A stretch of 64,000 nt of DNA. Origin: Symsagittifera roscoffensis. Taxonomy: Eukaryota > Xenacoelomorpha > Acoela > Convolutidae. Location: the NCBI RefSeq assembly GCF_963678635.1, contig NC_087064.1:77664512-77728511 (forward strand), given 5' to 3'. Positions 1 to 8,934 of the stretch are shown here, piece by piece. Made by a program: the position numbers and the translations under genes. Each line of letters begins with the position of its first letter. The first letter of the stretch is position 1. The notes beneath the pieces are model-generated. The model had not been told where the DNA came from and searched no databases. It saw nothing but the letters and a program-made list of their open reading frames with translations.

Positions 1-24
1 TTCGACAAAGAGATCATTTCTTAA

Positions 25-255
25 ATGCTTTTCTCTCAAACAGTCGCTCAAATATTTATCAATTTTAAACATTTTTTTTCAATACTTCAAGTCTTTATAA
101 TCTTTCTTTTTGATATCATCGAATCTTTTCTAATAATCATAATAATTTTTTGTAACATTTTTTTAATTTTCTACACAATAATTGAACTATTCCTCCAACT
201 TTCCAAAACCCTTGAATATATCCACAGGTACGATTTTAACAACTTGTCTAAATGA
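25..255 (+). CDS. Small hydrophobic membrane protein (ORF a of left element)
   Basis: The frame codes 76 residues from an ATG at 25. Residues about 8-60 are almost continuously hydrophobic (Phe/Ile/Leu), enough for two membrane passes, and the short C-terminus is polar with an Arg-Tyr-Asp stretch. The family is not recognised. The TGA stop (253-255) overlaps the ATG of the next ORF in an ATGA junction, which suggests coupled translation on one mRNA. A possible splice donor (CAG/GTACGA at 228) lies inside it. The window edge is 24 bases upstream, so a longer or spliced N-terminus cannot be excluded. The position upstream of a viral-type glycoprotein fits a small accessory membrane protein. The AT-rich code favours hydrophobic residues by chance, so confidence rests mainly on the overlap and the position. 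Confidence 0.5.
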   Translation: MLFSQTVAQIFINFKHFFSILQVFIIFLFDIIESFLIIIIIFCNIFLIFYTIIELFLQLSKTLEYIHRYDFNNLSK

Positions 256-440
256 TACGAACAATTTTCAGTAGAACTGATATTTTTTTATTGTTTGTAA
301 TTTTCATAACATTTCTATCATCCCTCATTTTGACAATATGTAAATGTATAAAGAAAGCAATCATTACATTTGCCCTAGCAACAATTTTTCTAATTCTTTT
401 TTTAGAAGAATATTATAATAAACATAAACCCTCTCACTAA
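252..440 (+). CDS. Small hydrophobic membrane protein (ORF b of left element)
   Basis: The frame codes 62 residues, starting in the ATGA overlap with ORF a. It has two hydrophobic segments, about residues 11-28 and 35-51. A short basic, Cys-containing turn (CKCIKK) lies between them, and the tail is charged and His-rich. This is a two-pass or hairpin membrane topology. No family is recognised. The frame ends 5 bases before the next long frame opens (446), so ORFs a and b plus the following frame form a tightly packed series. Small tandem hydrophobic proteins next to a glycoprotein recall viral accessory membrane proteins, but that is inference from position. Confidence 0.45.
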   Translation: MIRTIFSRTDIFLLFVIFITFLSSLILTICKCIKKAIITFALATIFLILFLEEYYNKHKPSH

Positions 441-445
441 AGTAA

Positions 446-1582
446 CAATTTAAAAATCCATCAAAAATTGCTACCCAACAGTCACAGAATCAGTCTTCAC
501 CGACATCATCCCAAGATAATCCAACACCACCTTCAACTACTCAAAACCCTCAAACATCTACACGAATTTCTTTTCAAGACAATCCATACACCTTTGAAGA
601 AAGGCACGCTCGTTTATCTGAACCACTAGAACCAGTTCAACGACAAGCATCCCTAAGTGAACCAACATATAATCTTTACCCAACACTACCACAAGAACTA
701 AGTAGAATACGAAACCTTAGTCAAAACCAAAACACAGCAGAAATAAATAGACAAATTATACATCCTCGACGAAATAGAAATTTTCAAACTCCCCGAGTTC
801 ATTTTGATATACCTCAATCCCCAACACAAACCACTCCAGAAAACACCACTGGTATCACACCAGAAACTCCTACACTTTTTTCACAACGAAGCACTTCAAG
901 TCTACCTTCAGACTACTTAGGTTCAACACCAACATCTGAACAGATACGTGAAAATCCCTTTAACCCCCCAAACCTAACATCACGACTGCCATATTGGACT
1001 ACAAATTCATTCACACAAGGTGAACCAAATTTAGTCAATGACCCCATAGATATTTCTACGGATACAACAACATCCTCATCACTACCAGAAACATTATCAC
1101 TACCATCAACACCATCAATAAGTCAATTTTCACCACTACCCTTTAGCTTAAATTTTCCAAATAATCTCGACGCCAGATATCGAGAACAATCATCAATAAA
1201 TATTCCTTTAAGATTAGATTGGAATACATTCACAGCACCTCCACCACTATTTGGACAACATCAAGAAAGTAACCGCCTTCATAACTGGGCACTTAATAGA
1301 TTACAATATCGCCAAGATATTCACAACGATATCCGTGATCACAATATTCAAATACTCCAACAAAACAGTTTACAATTAAAATTTGAAATCACAGTTAAGT
1401 TAAATAATATTACCCAACATCCCTACCCATTAAATCCACCTAACATAACAGCTCAATCACTACCACCACCGTTTATAACTACTGAAGTAATATACAAATA
1501 CGACAGATACACTAAAAACACAATTGGTTACATTACATTTTATAATCCATACTCAGGATTATCATACACATGTATATTCTAA
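446..1582 (+). CDS. ATG-less Ser/Thr/Pro/Gln-rich protein (ORF c of left element)
   Basis: I read a frame open from just after a TAA at 443-445 to a TAA at 1580-1582, 378 codons plus stop. It contains no ATG, GTG or TTG, so start-codon ORF callers miss it. Residues about 1-250 are low-complexity (Ser, Thr, Pro, Gln, Asn). The C-terminal 120 or so are richer in order-promoting residues and end in a Tyr-rich stretch. A LYPTL motif, the form bound by the ESCRT adaptor ALIX, is at 674-688. Its last 13 bases overlap the glycoprotein start. Three CAG acceptor-like sites (ending 481, 487, 493) all enter at phase 0, so it may be a spliced exon. A CTG start near 984 is another option. Length and lack of stops in AT-rich DNA argue that it is real. 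Function is unknown; a matrix- or gag-like role is a guess. Confidence 0.6.
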   Translation, partial: QFKNPSKIATQQSQNQSSPTSSQDNPTPPSTTQNPQTSTRISFQDNPYTFEERHARLSEPLEPVQRQASLSEPTYNLYPTLPQELSRIRNLSQNQNTAEINRQIIHPRRNRNFQTPRVHFDIPQSPTQTTPENTTGITPETPTLFSQRSTSSLPSDYLGSTPTSEQIRENPFNPPNLTSRLPYWTTNSFTQGEPNLVNDPIDISTDTTTSSSLPETLSLPSTPSISQFSPLPFSLNFPNNLDARYREQSSINIPLRLDWNTFTAPPPLFGQHQESNRLHNWALNRLQYRQDIHNDIRDHNIQILQQNSLQLKFEITVKLNNITQHPYPLNPPNITAQSLPPPFITTEVIYKYDRYTKNTIGYITFYNPYSGLSYTCIF

Positions 1583-4188
1583 AATTATTAATTTTTCTCC
1601 AAACCCTTTTTCTAATAACCTCAAATCAAAATATAAACCCTTCCCCTCGTACAGGACCACAAGATTTATTAGTAACACATTACGATTGCGAAGAAAATGA
1701 ACAAAAAACACTACATAAATATGCAATCAATCAGGTATCACAATGTGAAACAGAACCACAAGCTATAGAAACCACAGATATAATAGCAACACTCTATTCA
1801 AAAGCCCGAGCAACAACAGTTACAGGTTATAAATTCACAGCAACATTTTCCGAAAAGAAAGTACATTGTTCACAAGTCTCGAACGGAAACAAAAACCGAC
1901 TTGACCATGAATCATTCTACCAAAGTAATATAGAACGTCTTTTACATCTCAATCCCGACGATTGTAAAAATGAATTACTTAGACTAAACATCACAAAAAA
2001 TAAAAACTCCCAAAGAAAATTAGTTAATTTTCAAGTTTTTTCAGACTCTGTACATCAATCACAACTTGAAAGACACCAAGGACATATAAGACTAGACGAA
2101 AAATACCCGTATAACGGCGCACACGGACGATTAACCTATGACCTACATGATAAACACTGGATACCACACATTGGTATAAATAACCCATCAAACTGCAAAG
2201 CAGACACAAAAAATAAAGGATACCAAGAAATAATGTTTTTCGATTGGAAAATACAACTCGAAAAAATACAACTCACACGAGATTTATCTGATAATACAAT
2301 GATCTATCAAGGAATCCGACTACCTTGTAAAAATGATCAAGGATATTGCGACCCTACAACGAGAACACAAGCAACAATTGTTTGGTTCCCCGAAGACACA
2401 TGTACAACATTTCAAGTAGCAAAAATACACGCTCGTATGATAAAATTTCACGAAAAATATTTCATACAATCAATTCCATATGAACAAGTCCATCCATCAC
2501 GCAAACTAAGTTCCGATTTTCGAAACATAGACAATATAGAAAATAAATTGACACGTTTTCAAATATATCAAGAAACAGAACTTGCATGTAAATACAGGAA
2601 TCCACTTCACAGAACACAATACTCTGAAATATTAGTTGAATATGAAAAAGGATTCGACATGACCACTGGTAAAGTAAAAATCGACCCATACGCCACAGGT
2701 CATCCTCTAAACGAAGGAACATCCTATATACCAGTTAATTTTGAAAAAAGCAACGGACAACCTGGTGGACATCTAAAACCTTATGACACCAGAAGCACAC
2801 GCTTACAAGTATTATCACTAATGAATACTACATATTTTGGTAATATCCACTATGATATTCATTTGGATATGAAACTAGACTATACAATTAGCCGCATTTT
2901 TCAAGAAATGTCACTCTCTGAATTAGAAACACTACATCAACTATGCGAATTAGAACGAACACAAATACTACAATCACTTGCACTAGCAGTATTAAAAATA
3001 CCCTACGCAGGATACTTATTATCAGGAAATAGATCAAATTTTTTAGACTACGAAGGAAACATCTTATGGTTTTATACTTGTACTAAAAAAGTATCACCAC
3101 TATACGTTTTTGAAGATAAACGATGTTATAAAAGAATTCCTATCTTTTATAAGAATAAAGTACATTTCGTGGATACACTTTCACGAAGAACATATTTCTG
3201 GGATACCGCAGTCCCATGTGGATCAGAAAATAGCCACAATGTAGTACAACTAAACCCTGATGAAAACAAATATTATCTTCTCACTCCATATCCCACATTA
3301 ATGCAATCACTCAAAAAATTTTCACCAGAAAGCATTCGCGCTATTGCTCGAAACCCAAATATAGACTTACAATCAATAGGAATCTATTCAAAATCAGATA
3401 TTCAACATCACATTAGAACACAACAATTCCAAGAATTATTAACACAAATGGACACTATACAAAGACAATCAATAGACCAAAACTTACGCAAACTTGCAGA
3501 AACCGCAGGATTTGCCGATATCTACACGCAAGACTATAGCGGATATTTTAAAGACATAAAAGATTATATATATCTAAACGGCGAAAAATACCGTCCCCAA
3601 GATATATCACCAATTAACATTTTTAGCTTTGTTACACTCAAAAATGAGATCCTAGATTTTCTAGGATGGCCCTACTACATCTTAGAAAAATTGACTATTT
3701 TATACGCAATGTTTAACTTTATTGGATTTCTTTTCTCACTCTTAAAAGGAATCTACAATACATGTGCTATACACACACAAGTAAACAGACAAGCAAGCGT
3801 AGCACGCATACTCTTTGCAGGATTTTTTGGAATTTTTTCCACATCTATAAACAAAATTCTTTTAGACGCACAAATAAAAGAATATAACACAAAAATAACA
3901 ACACGACAAAATACATACGACGAAGAACATAACAATGTCGACACACAGCCAACGGCACCACAATTACCACCCCTACCAAATAACCATCCACTATCCCTAG
4001 CCCCGCGAAATTTTAGAAATTTAGCAATCACACATAATCCAAATTTTCGACTCACCACATCACAAAGTCCCGTCCAACATATAATGACACATCCATCACA
4101 AGATGATAATACTTATGAACAAATTATTGAACAGCCCCATACCACCGCTTTTCAATCTCAAAATAATAATTTTTTTAGCCCACGATGA
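1570..4188 (+). CDS. Virus-type envelope glycoprotein, chuvirus/class III-like (ORF d)
   Basis: The protein has 872 residues. An N-terminal hydrophobic segment (residues 3-17) reads as a signal peptide. A long Cys-containing ectodomain follows, with N-glycosylation sequons. A block at about residues 480-560 has the order Leu-x-Gly-Asn-Arg-Ser, Tyr-Thr-Cys, Cys-Tyr-x-x-Ile-Pro-Ile, Phe-x-Asp-x-x-Ser-Arg-Arg and a closing Pro-Cys. This is the pattern I associate with chuvirus-like glycoproteins and their copies in BEL/Pao-type elements. A transmembrane segment lies at about 707-729, with a second hydrophobic stretch at 745-760. The Pro-rich cytoplasmic tail contains PTAP (residues 794-797, 3949-3960), a TSG101-binding motif. 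The expected role is membrane attachment and fusion. The frame is intact. Family placement is by motif only; an unrelated retroelement env is the alternative. Confidence 0.75.
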   Translation: MYILKLLIFLQTLFLITSNQNINPSPRTGPQDLLVTHYDCEENEQKTLHKYAINQVSQCETEPQAIETTDIIATLYSKARATTVTGYKFTATFSEKKVHCSQVSNGNKNRLDHESFYQSNIERLLHLNPDDCKNELLRLNITKNKNSQRKLVNFQVFSDSVHQSQLERHQGHIRLDEKYPYNGAHGRLTYDLHDKHWIPHIGINNPSNCKADTKNKGYQEIMFFDWKIQLEKIQLTRDLSDNTMIYQGIRLPCKNDQGYCDPTTRTQATIVWFPEDTCTTFQVAKIHARMIKFHEKYFIQSIPYEQVHPSRKLSSDFRNIDNIENKLTRFQIYQETELACKYRNPLHRTQYSEILVEYEKGFDMTTGKVKIDPYATGHPLNEGTSYIPVNFEKSNGQPGGHLKPYDTRSTRLQVLSLMNTTYFGNIHYDIHLDMKLDYTISRIFQEMSLSELETLHQLCELERTQILQSLALAVLKIPYAGYLLSGNRSNFLDYEGNILWFYTCTKKVSPLYVFEDKRCYKRIPIFYKNKVHFVDTLSRRTYFWDTAVPCGSENSHNVVQLNPDENKYYLLTPYPTLMQSLKKFSPESIRAIARNPNIDLQSIGIYSKSDIQHHIRTQQFQELLTQMDTIQRQSIDQNLRKLAETAGFADIYTQDYSGYFKDIKDYIYLNGEKYRPQDISPINIFSFVTLKNEILDFLGWPYYILEKLTILYAMFNFIGFLFSLLKGIYNTCAIHTQVNRQASVARILFAGFFGIFSTSINKILLDAQIKEYNTKITTRQNTYDEEHNNVDTQPTAPQLPPLPNNHPLSLAPRNFRNLAITHNPNFRLTTSQSPVQHIMTHPSQDDNTYEQIIEQPHTTAFQSQNNNFFSPR

Positions 4189-5978
4189 GCCGCCAACTTG
4201 GATCACTCCATCGATCAAATTCCCATCCAACCAACCTTACCTCTTCAATCCCAATAATACCACTTTTTGCTTTTCCGCCACCCGATTTTCCATCTAGCAA
4301 TGTAACATCAGGCATGAATTCCGACACTAACTCACAAATTTCAGTTTTATACTCCATTTCACAGCTAAATAACCCGAATATTGAAACCCCCGACGAATTT
4401 GCCGACTCAGAACCATCTCCATCCAATAATTTTCATAACCCTTCTCATTTTTCTCAACCTCCTTTTCAACCCATATTATCAAATAACCCTGACCCAATCA
4501 CTCCTACACCCTCTTATGCTTCCCAAGTTACCCCAACCTACTCCTCATACCATTCTGACCAATCATCTCCAGACACCCCCCGAATCTCCCCAGAGCTAGA
4601 CAATTTTATTACCCTCCAACAACAACCCTACCACCTTAACACCCCGACCATAAACCAAATCTCCTCCACTACAAATTCATCCAATCCCCCTACACCCTCT
4701 TCAAATTATACCGAATCATTAGCACCATCATCCACATCAACTGAATCCTCACTCAACACTAATAGAGCTTATCGCACTTTTAAAAGAAAGTTCCCCAACC
4801 ATCCTTTCCCAGCAAAACCAGGAACAGCCCGAGAATACATCAACCACCCCCAACATACTAACACTAGAGAATTTTTAGCCATCACTTTACCCTCATTTCC
4901 ACAATACACCTTAAACACCCCTCATGACGCTAACGAAACACGCAACTTTGTAGACGAATACGTTTTAATGCCCACTCTCTCTTGGACCTCATACTATCAT
5001 TTCACTAACCCTCTTTGCTTACCTTTAACTAACACATCCATTGATATAGACCGAAACAAAGACATGCTATATCGACTAACTACACCACTCACCGCTAGAC
5101 AATTTACTTACGTTGGATATAAAAAATCACTAAAAATACACACTGCACCTAGAGCTAACGAATACACACTAGAATACTATGATCACAACATCATCAGAGC
5201 TAACCAAGATCAATTCTTAGACGACGATCGCTTCGCTAACCCACAAATCACCGAGAAATTTTTCATCAAGACACCATATGTATTTACACTAAACATCTTC
5301 GACCGAAAGTTTGATCACATTATTTCAGAAGCACTAACAAGCACACAAGCGTACGAAAGTTTTAAAGAACGCTTCCAAATCTTTTCACTAACCTTTCATT
5401 TCCTTGCACCACACGAAAGAGATTTACACTGCTCACACGATATTATGTTGCGAACTAAACAAACACATACATACAGTTACTATCGTTTCATCCAAAATCA
5501 CTTTGACCTCCACACACCCTCTAGACAACCACACCATCGCTTTCAATTCATCAATTCAAAATACACTTCACCGTATTTCCTAAATTTCACATATTGTATT
5601 AAAAATACTAACCTTCATGGTATTCTTCGTAATTATGACCCCATAACCCAAATGTATATTTTCTGCCCCATCACCAAGACCTTCAACGCAGAAGAATCCC
5701 GACCCTTCCTTATCCCGCACGAGTTTGTACAGCCTATAGAAATCCCCATTTTAGAATTCATCCACAACACTAAATTTAACCACAAGTTATATAACTTAAT
5801 CCAAAACACACCTTATGAGTTTGCAGTAGGCACTGAAGAACTAACCACTATTAAGGCACTTCAATTGCTTTGGCCACTACTTCAAACTAAAAATATCATC
5901 CGCATCTTAGCTAAACTACTAACAACTTCAGAACTAATTCACGATATCTTCCCCCACGGTTTTTTCCCCGACGACTAA
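4185..5978 (+). CDS. Orphan 597-residue protein downstream of the glycoprotein (ORF e)
   Basis: Its ATG (4185-4187) overlaps the glycoprotein TGA in an ATGA junction, which fixes the start. Residues 1 to about 190 are Ser/Thr/Pro/Asn-rich and probably disordered. A basic patch (RTFKRKF) follows near 195-202. From about 225 to the end the composition is that of a folded soluble domain with many Phe, Tyr and His and scattered Cys. No signal peptide or clear membrane segment is seen. I do not recognise the family. The third base is often C and G is scarce on this strand, as in ORFs c and d but unlike the flanking host DNA. The position last in the polycistron fits a late or accessory protein. 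A strong splice donor follows the stop codon by 3 bases. Confidence 0.7.
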   Translation: MSRQLGSLHRSNSHPTNLTSSIPIIPLFAFPPPDFPSSNVTSGMNSDTNSQISVLYSISQLNNPNIETPDEFADSEPSPSNNFHNPSHFSQPPFQPILSNNPDPITPTPSYASQVTPTYSSYHSDQSSPDTPRISPELDNFITLQQQPYHLNTPTINQISSTTNSSNPPTPSSNYTESLAPSSTSTESSLNTNRAYRTFKRKFPNHPFPAKPGTAREYINHPQHTNTREFLAITLPSFPQYTLNTPHDANETRNFVDEYVLMPTLSWTSYYHFTNPLCLPLTNTSIDIDRNKDMLYRLTTPLTARQFTYVGYKKSLKIHTAPRANEYTLEYYDHNIIRANQDQFLDDDRFANPQITEKFFIKTPYVFTLNIFDRKFDHIISEALTSTQAYESFKERFQIFSLTFHFLAPHERDLHCSHDIMLRTKQTHTYSYYRFIQNHFDLHTPSRQPHHRFQFINSKYTSPYFLNFTYCIKNTNLHGILRNYDPITQMYIFCPITKTFNAEESRPFLIPHEFVQPIEIPILEFIHNTKFNHKLYNLIQNTPYEFAVGTEELTTIKALQLLWPLLQTKNIIRILAKLLTTSELIHDIFPHGFFPDD

Positions 5979-5981
5979 CAG

Positions 5982-6060
5982 GTAAGTATGAACTAAATGA
6001 ATATTACTAACTAATTAAAATATTGAAAAACTCACCATTCCTTATTCATGTTTTCTTTAG
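5982..6060 (+). other. Short spliceosomal intron directly after the ORF e stop
   Basis: The donor is CAG/GTAAGTATG at 5982, a near-ideal match. TACTAAC (6005-6011) matches the optimal branch-site consensus, and a pyrimidine-rich run leads to TTTCTTTAG ending at 6060. The length is 79 nt. The stop codon ends at 5978, so the exon junction would lie only 3 nt downstream, within the distance that normally escapes nonsense-mediated decay. Confidence 0.6.
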
Positions 6061-6933
6061 ATTTTTAGCCTTCATCTTCAATCATCTGAAAAATTCACAA
6101 AAGAAAAATAAAAAATAGCAAACTTCTTCAAAACTATTTAAAACCCTATTTAACTTTTGCACCAACAATTAAATAAATATAATACCAATGCAGTAAATTA
6201 ATTTATAAAATTTTCCCCTAAAAGCAGTAAATCTACATATGATGAAAATTTGTATCTTAAAATTCCCCCATTACTAGCAGTAAATTTCCAAATTCTATGC
6301 AGTAAATTAATAAAATGCAATTGCAGTACTAACCTTTTGATATTTTCATTCATTCGCACAGAAATTCTATCCACACTCGCACAGCTCGCCCACGAAGAAT
6401 TGTTTAAAATAATGAATTTCAGTTTCAAGTTTTCACACTCAACAACTCTAACAAATAATAACAAGTTTCAAACTTTCCTTTAACCCGGTTGGAAAGGAAT
6501 CATATACTAAACAAAACTAACCAACGCAGCTTACTAAATACCACAAATCATAAAATAACAGCATGACTAAGAAAAGGAAACCAACGGTACCCAAACCGGA
6601 TTAACCCAGTTTAAAACTGGATAATTTATTCTTTTGAAGACTATTACAAAGTCTTAGAAAGAAATAATAAAACACAAAAAAGTCAAAAGACAAACCCATA
6701 CCACAAACAATTTGCTTTTTGGAAAAAGTACATAACCAACAAAACATAAGTAAAACCACAACAAACCCAACATAAAATGTTGTCACATAACAGGACCCCT
6801 CATAAAAACCGCATGAAATCATACTCCCACACCTGGCCTAACCCACCAGGAAAGGACGTCCTGAGCATGCTCTATAGCCGGCCTAACCCACCGTGCTACA
6901 TCCACGCTTTGTGACCACACCTTTATTTTTAAT

Positions 6934-6961
6934 AAGAGCTACTCAAGGGTGAGTAACTCTT
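6934..6961 (+). other. Stem-loop, 12-bp arms
   Basis: AAGAGCTACTCA (6934-6945) pairs with TGAGTAACTCTT (6950-6961) around an AGGG loop, with one mismatch. It follows a T-rich run and sits between the repeated GGCCTAACCCACC pair and the AT-rich part of the 3' region. It could be an RNA 3' end or stability element. Confidence 0.45.
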
Positions 6962-7708
6962 CAAAATAACCGAACTAAAACAAAAAGCTTTTGTGAAAAC
7001 AACTAACTAAAATCATAATTAAAAAATATTAAATTAATAAAAGTTTTATAAAATGTAAAATCACATGATGCAATATATAGATCAGAATACAACACCAAGG
7101 ACGAACATCAAAAGACAAGACGACCTCACTACACTCGAGAGAGAATGACCAACTATAATCGATATGCCGCTCACAATCACAACTCAAAGGATTTAGAGTA
7201 CGACTTGACCTCGCAGAAAAGGACTTCATTGAACTAGACCAATGACCACCTCGATGTTCAAGTATACGTACAGATCCGAGTAACCAGGCATCCCCTCCAC
7301 GCACAATCTCCACGCCATTCCCGAGCTAGATCAAACACAAAAGAAGTTCTCTCCGAAGAACAGAAAAACCTGACATAGCCAACCATTCTGAAACCAGAAT
7401 TGATGCTGTTGCAGAGACTCAGTCGTTGTCACAAGAAGAACACAACGTCTTGTGTCCTCAATTCCAGATCCCTGGAACTTCCTTAACAAAAAGGAAACAA
7501 AAGAAAAATGATGTTCGCCAAATACCAACGTCCATCATCCATCCTTGAACTACAAAAGAACTGTTCTAAAAAACTCTGTAAAACCCGGATGGGTGGAACC
7601 TGATCTAAACTATATTTTATGATTGGATAAATTAAATGTTTTACCAATGTAAAGTATTTAATATTAACCAATCATGATCCATCTAACTAACAACCCACTT
7701 ATTTGTAA

Positions 7709-7736
7709 GTGCTGAAGTTACTTGTAATTTCAGCAC
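7709..7736 (+). other. Stem-loop with 8-bp arms upstream of AATAAA
   Basis: GTGCTGAA (7709-7716) pairs perfectly with TTCAGCAC (7729-7736) over a 12-nt loop. A related GAGCACTTCAGC lies at about 7780, just before an AATAAA poly(A) signal at 7798-7803. The arrangement suggests the 3' end of an element transcript. Confidence 0.3.
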
Positions 7737-7797
7737 CAGAGAGATTTGAATTTAACTTAGAAATTAGTTGGACTCTCCCGAGCACTTCAGCAGCCGC

Positions 7798-7803
7798 AAT
7801 AAA
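7798..7803 (+). promoter_or_regulatory. Candidate poly(A) signal AATAAA of the left element
   Basis: This is a canonical hexamer in the last part of the element-like sequence, about 60 bases after the 7709 stem-loop. AATAAA is frequent by chance in AT-rich DNA, so this is only a candidate. Confidence 0.3.
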
Positions 7804-8040
7804 CCAGTATACCCTAGATCTATTGAGCCTAGCAGAGACTAGTTAAACAACCTGAGACTAGATAGTATAAGAGTAAGATTAGGATCGGTATTAGACTAAG
7901 AAGTTGCACGAATCTATCCGGCCGAAAATAAGATAGCGTGACGAGCAGACGGTGTACCCTATCCGAAATTACTCTATGAGTTACACTCCAGTCCTAACTC
8001 AGCTACAAGGACGCTCCCTTTTTTCTTCTTTTGTTCTATA

Positions 8041-8934
8041 ATTTCCTTTGATCGGTCCCGCAAAGTTTTAACATGTTTAAAGACTTGTCTCTGGAATCCA
8101 GGAACATACAAACACAAAGTTGTGCGCCTATTTAGTGCACAGTTTGGCCTCGTAATGTTTTATTTAGTCAATTTTTGGCTTTTAAAACAAGTTTTTTTTT
8201 AAATTCATTCGAAAGATTTTGTAATCCGGAGCTCAAATAGAGAAGACTACAAAAACAACCATTACAAAACCTTGAGGAAAAGGCATTTCTTACAGAAAAT
8301 TGTTGCCGTACAATGTTTTTAAACCCATAAAGTTCTAGTTTGTGCTTTTACTTAAAAAAAATGTGTTTCATTTCAAAAATGCTGAGAGACTTGTAGAATT
8401 TAGAGGAAATTTTAGGCTGCAAGAAAGATTGCCTTCTATCGAGCCGTTACTAATGCAAAATGCGGATGAGATGAACTTTATCAATAACGCTTCACAAAAG
8501 TGTCATTTGAGCGTGCATTCTACAACAAGGGGATATGGTTTTTTTTTTCTCGTCAAAACAATCACAAAATTGGGTTTGGATGCTTTGGAAAGGCAAAAAT
8601 AAACAAAATCGCAGCTTAAAAATTAAACTATAAAAGAAGTTTGCTCTTAATTGCCGCATTGACAAATCACTTGCGAGTTCTGCTCAACGCTTTCTTAAAA
8701 AAGATACAAGTAATTAGTCAAACATAGAATTCGTGCTACACAGCAGAACAAAGGAGCTGTTTTTGATAAATCTATGAACTTATGAAATGCGATATTAATT
8801 GAAAAGTTTGCTAAACTCCATATTTCGTTTTGAGCCTTTGAACTTGAATTATTCAAGGCTGTTTTTTTATGTTCAAATTAACCTGCTCTTGCTCAATTGA
8901 AATCCTAATATTTTTTTGTCAAAATAATCCATTA
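8041..8934. other. AT-rich intergenic DNA
   Basis: No gene is seen. About 8130-8240 resembles 12,775-12,870: both have a TTTAGTxAA / GCTTTTAAA / ATTCATxCGAA / CCGGAGCTCAAA order. They are diverged copies of one dispersed repeat. Confidence 0.4.

Larger units (their letters stand above)
6061..8040 (+). other. Non-coding 3' region of the left element
   Basis: I see no supported gene. Five loose copies of GCAGTAAAT-like sequence lie at 6188-6330. GGCCTAACCCACC occurs twice (about 6834 and 6881). Two stem-loops (6934-6961, 7709-7736) and an AATAAA (7798-7803) follow. The C- and A-rich, G-poor composition of the ORFs fades near 8.0 kb, where T-rich host-like DNA begins, so the element probably ends about there. 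No LTR pair or target duplication can be shown, because the left end is outside the window. Confidence 0.45.

Noticed and set aside
438-500. Programmed -1 frameshift from ORF b into ORF c
   Set aside because: ORF b stops at 438-440 and a stop in the ORF c frame lies at 443-445, so the frames never overlap. A frameshift cannot bridge them; splicing or another start is needed.
6198-7671. Several minus-strand frames of 60-94 codons in the left element 3' region
   Set aside because: They have no motif and no splice or start context, and they lie antisense to a strongly skewed sequence, which creates such frames by chance.
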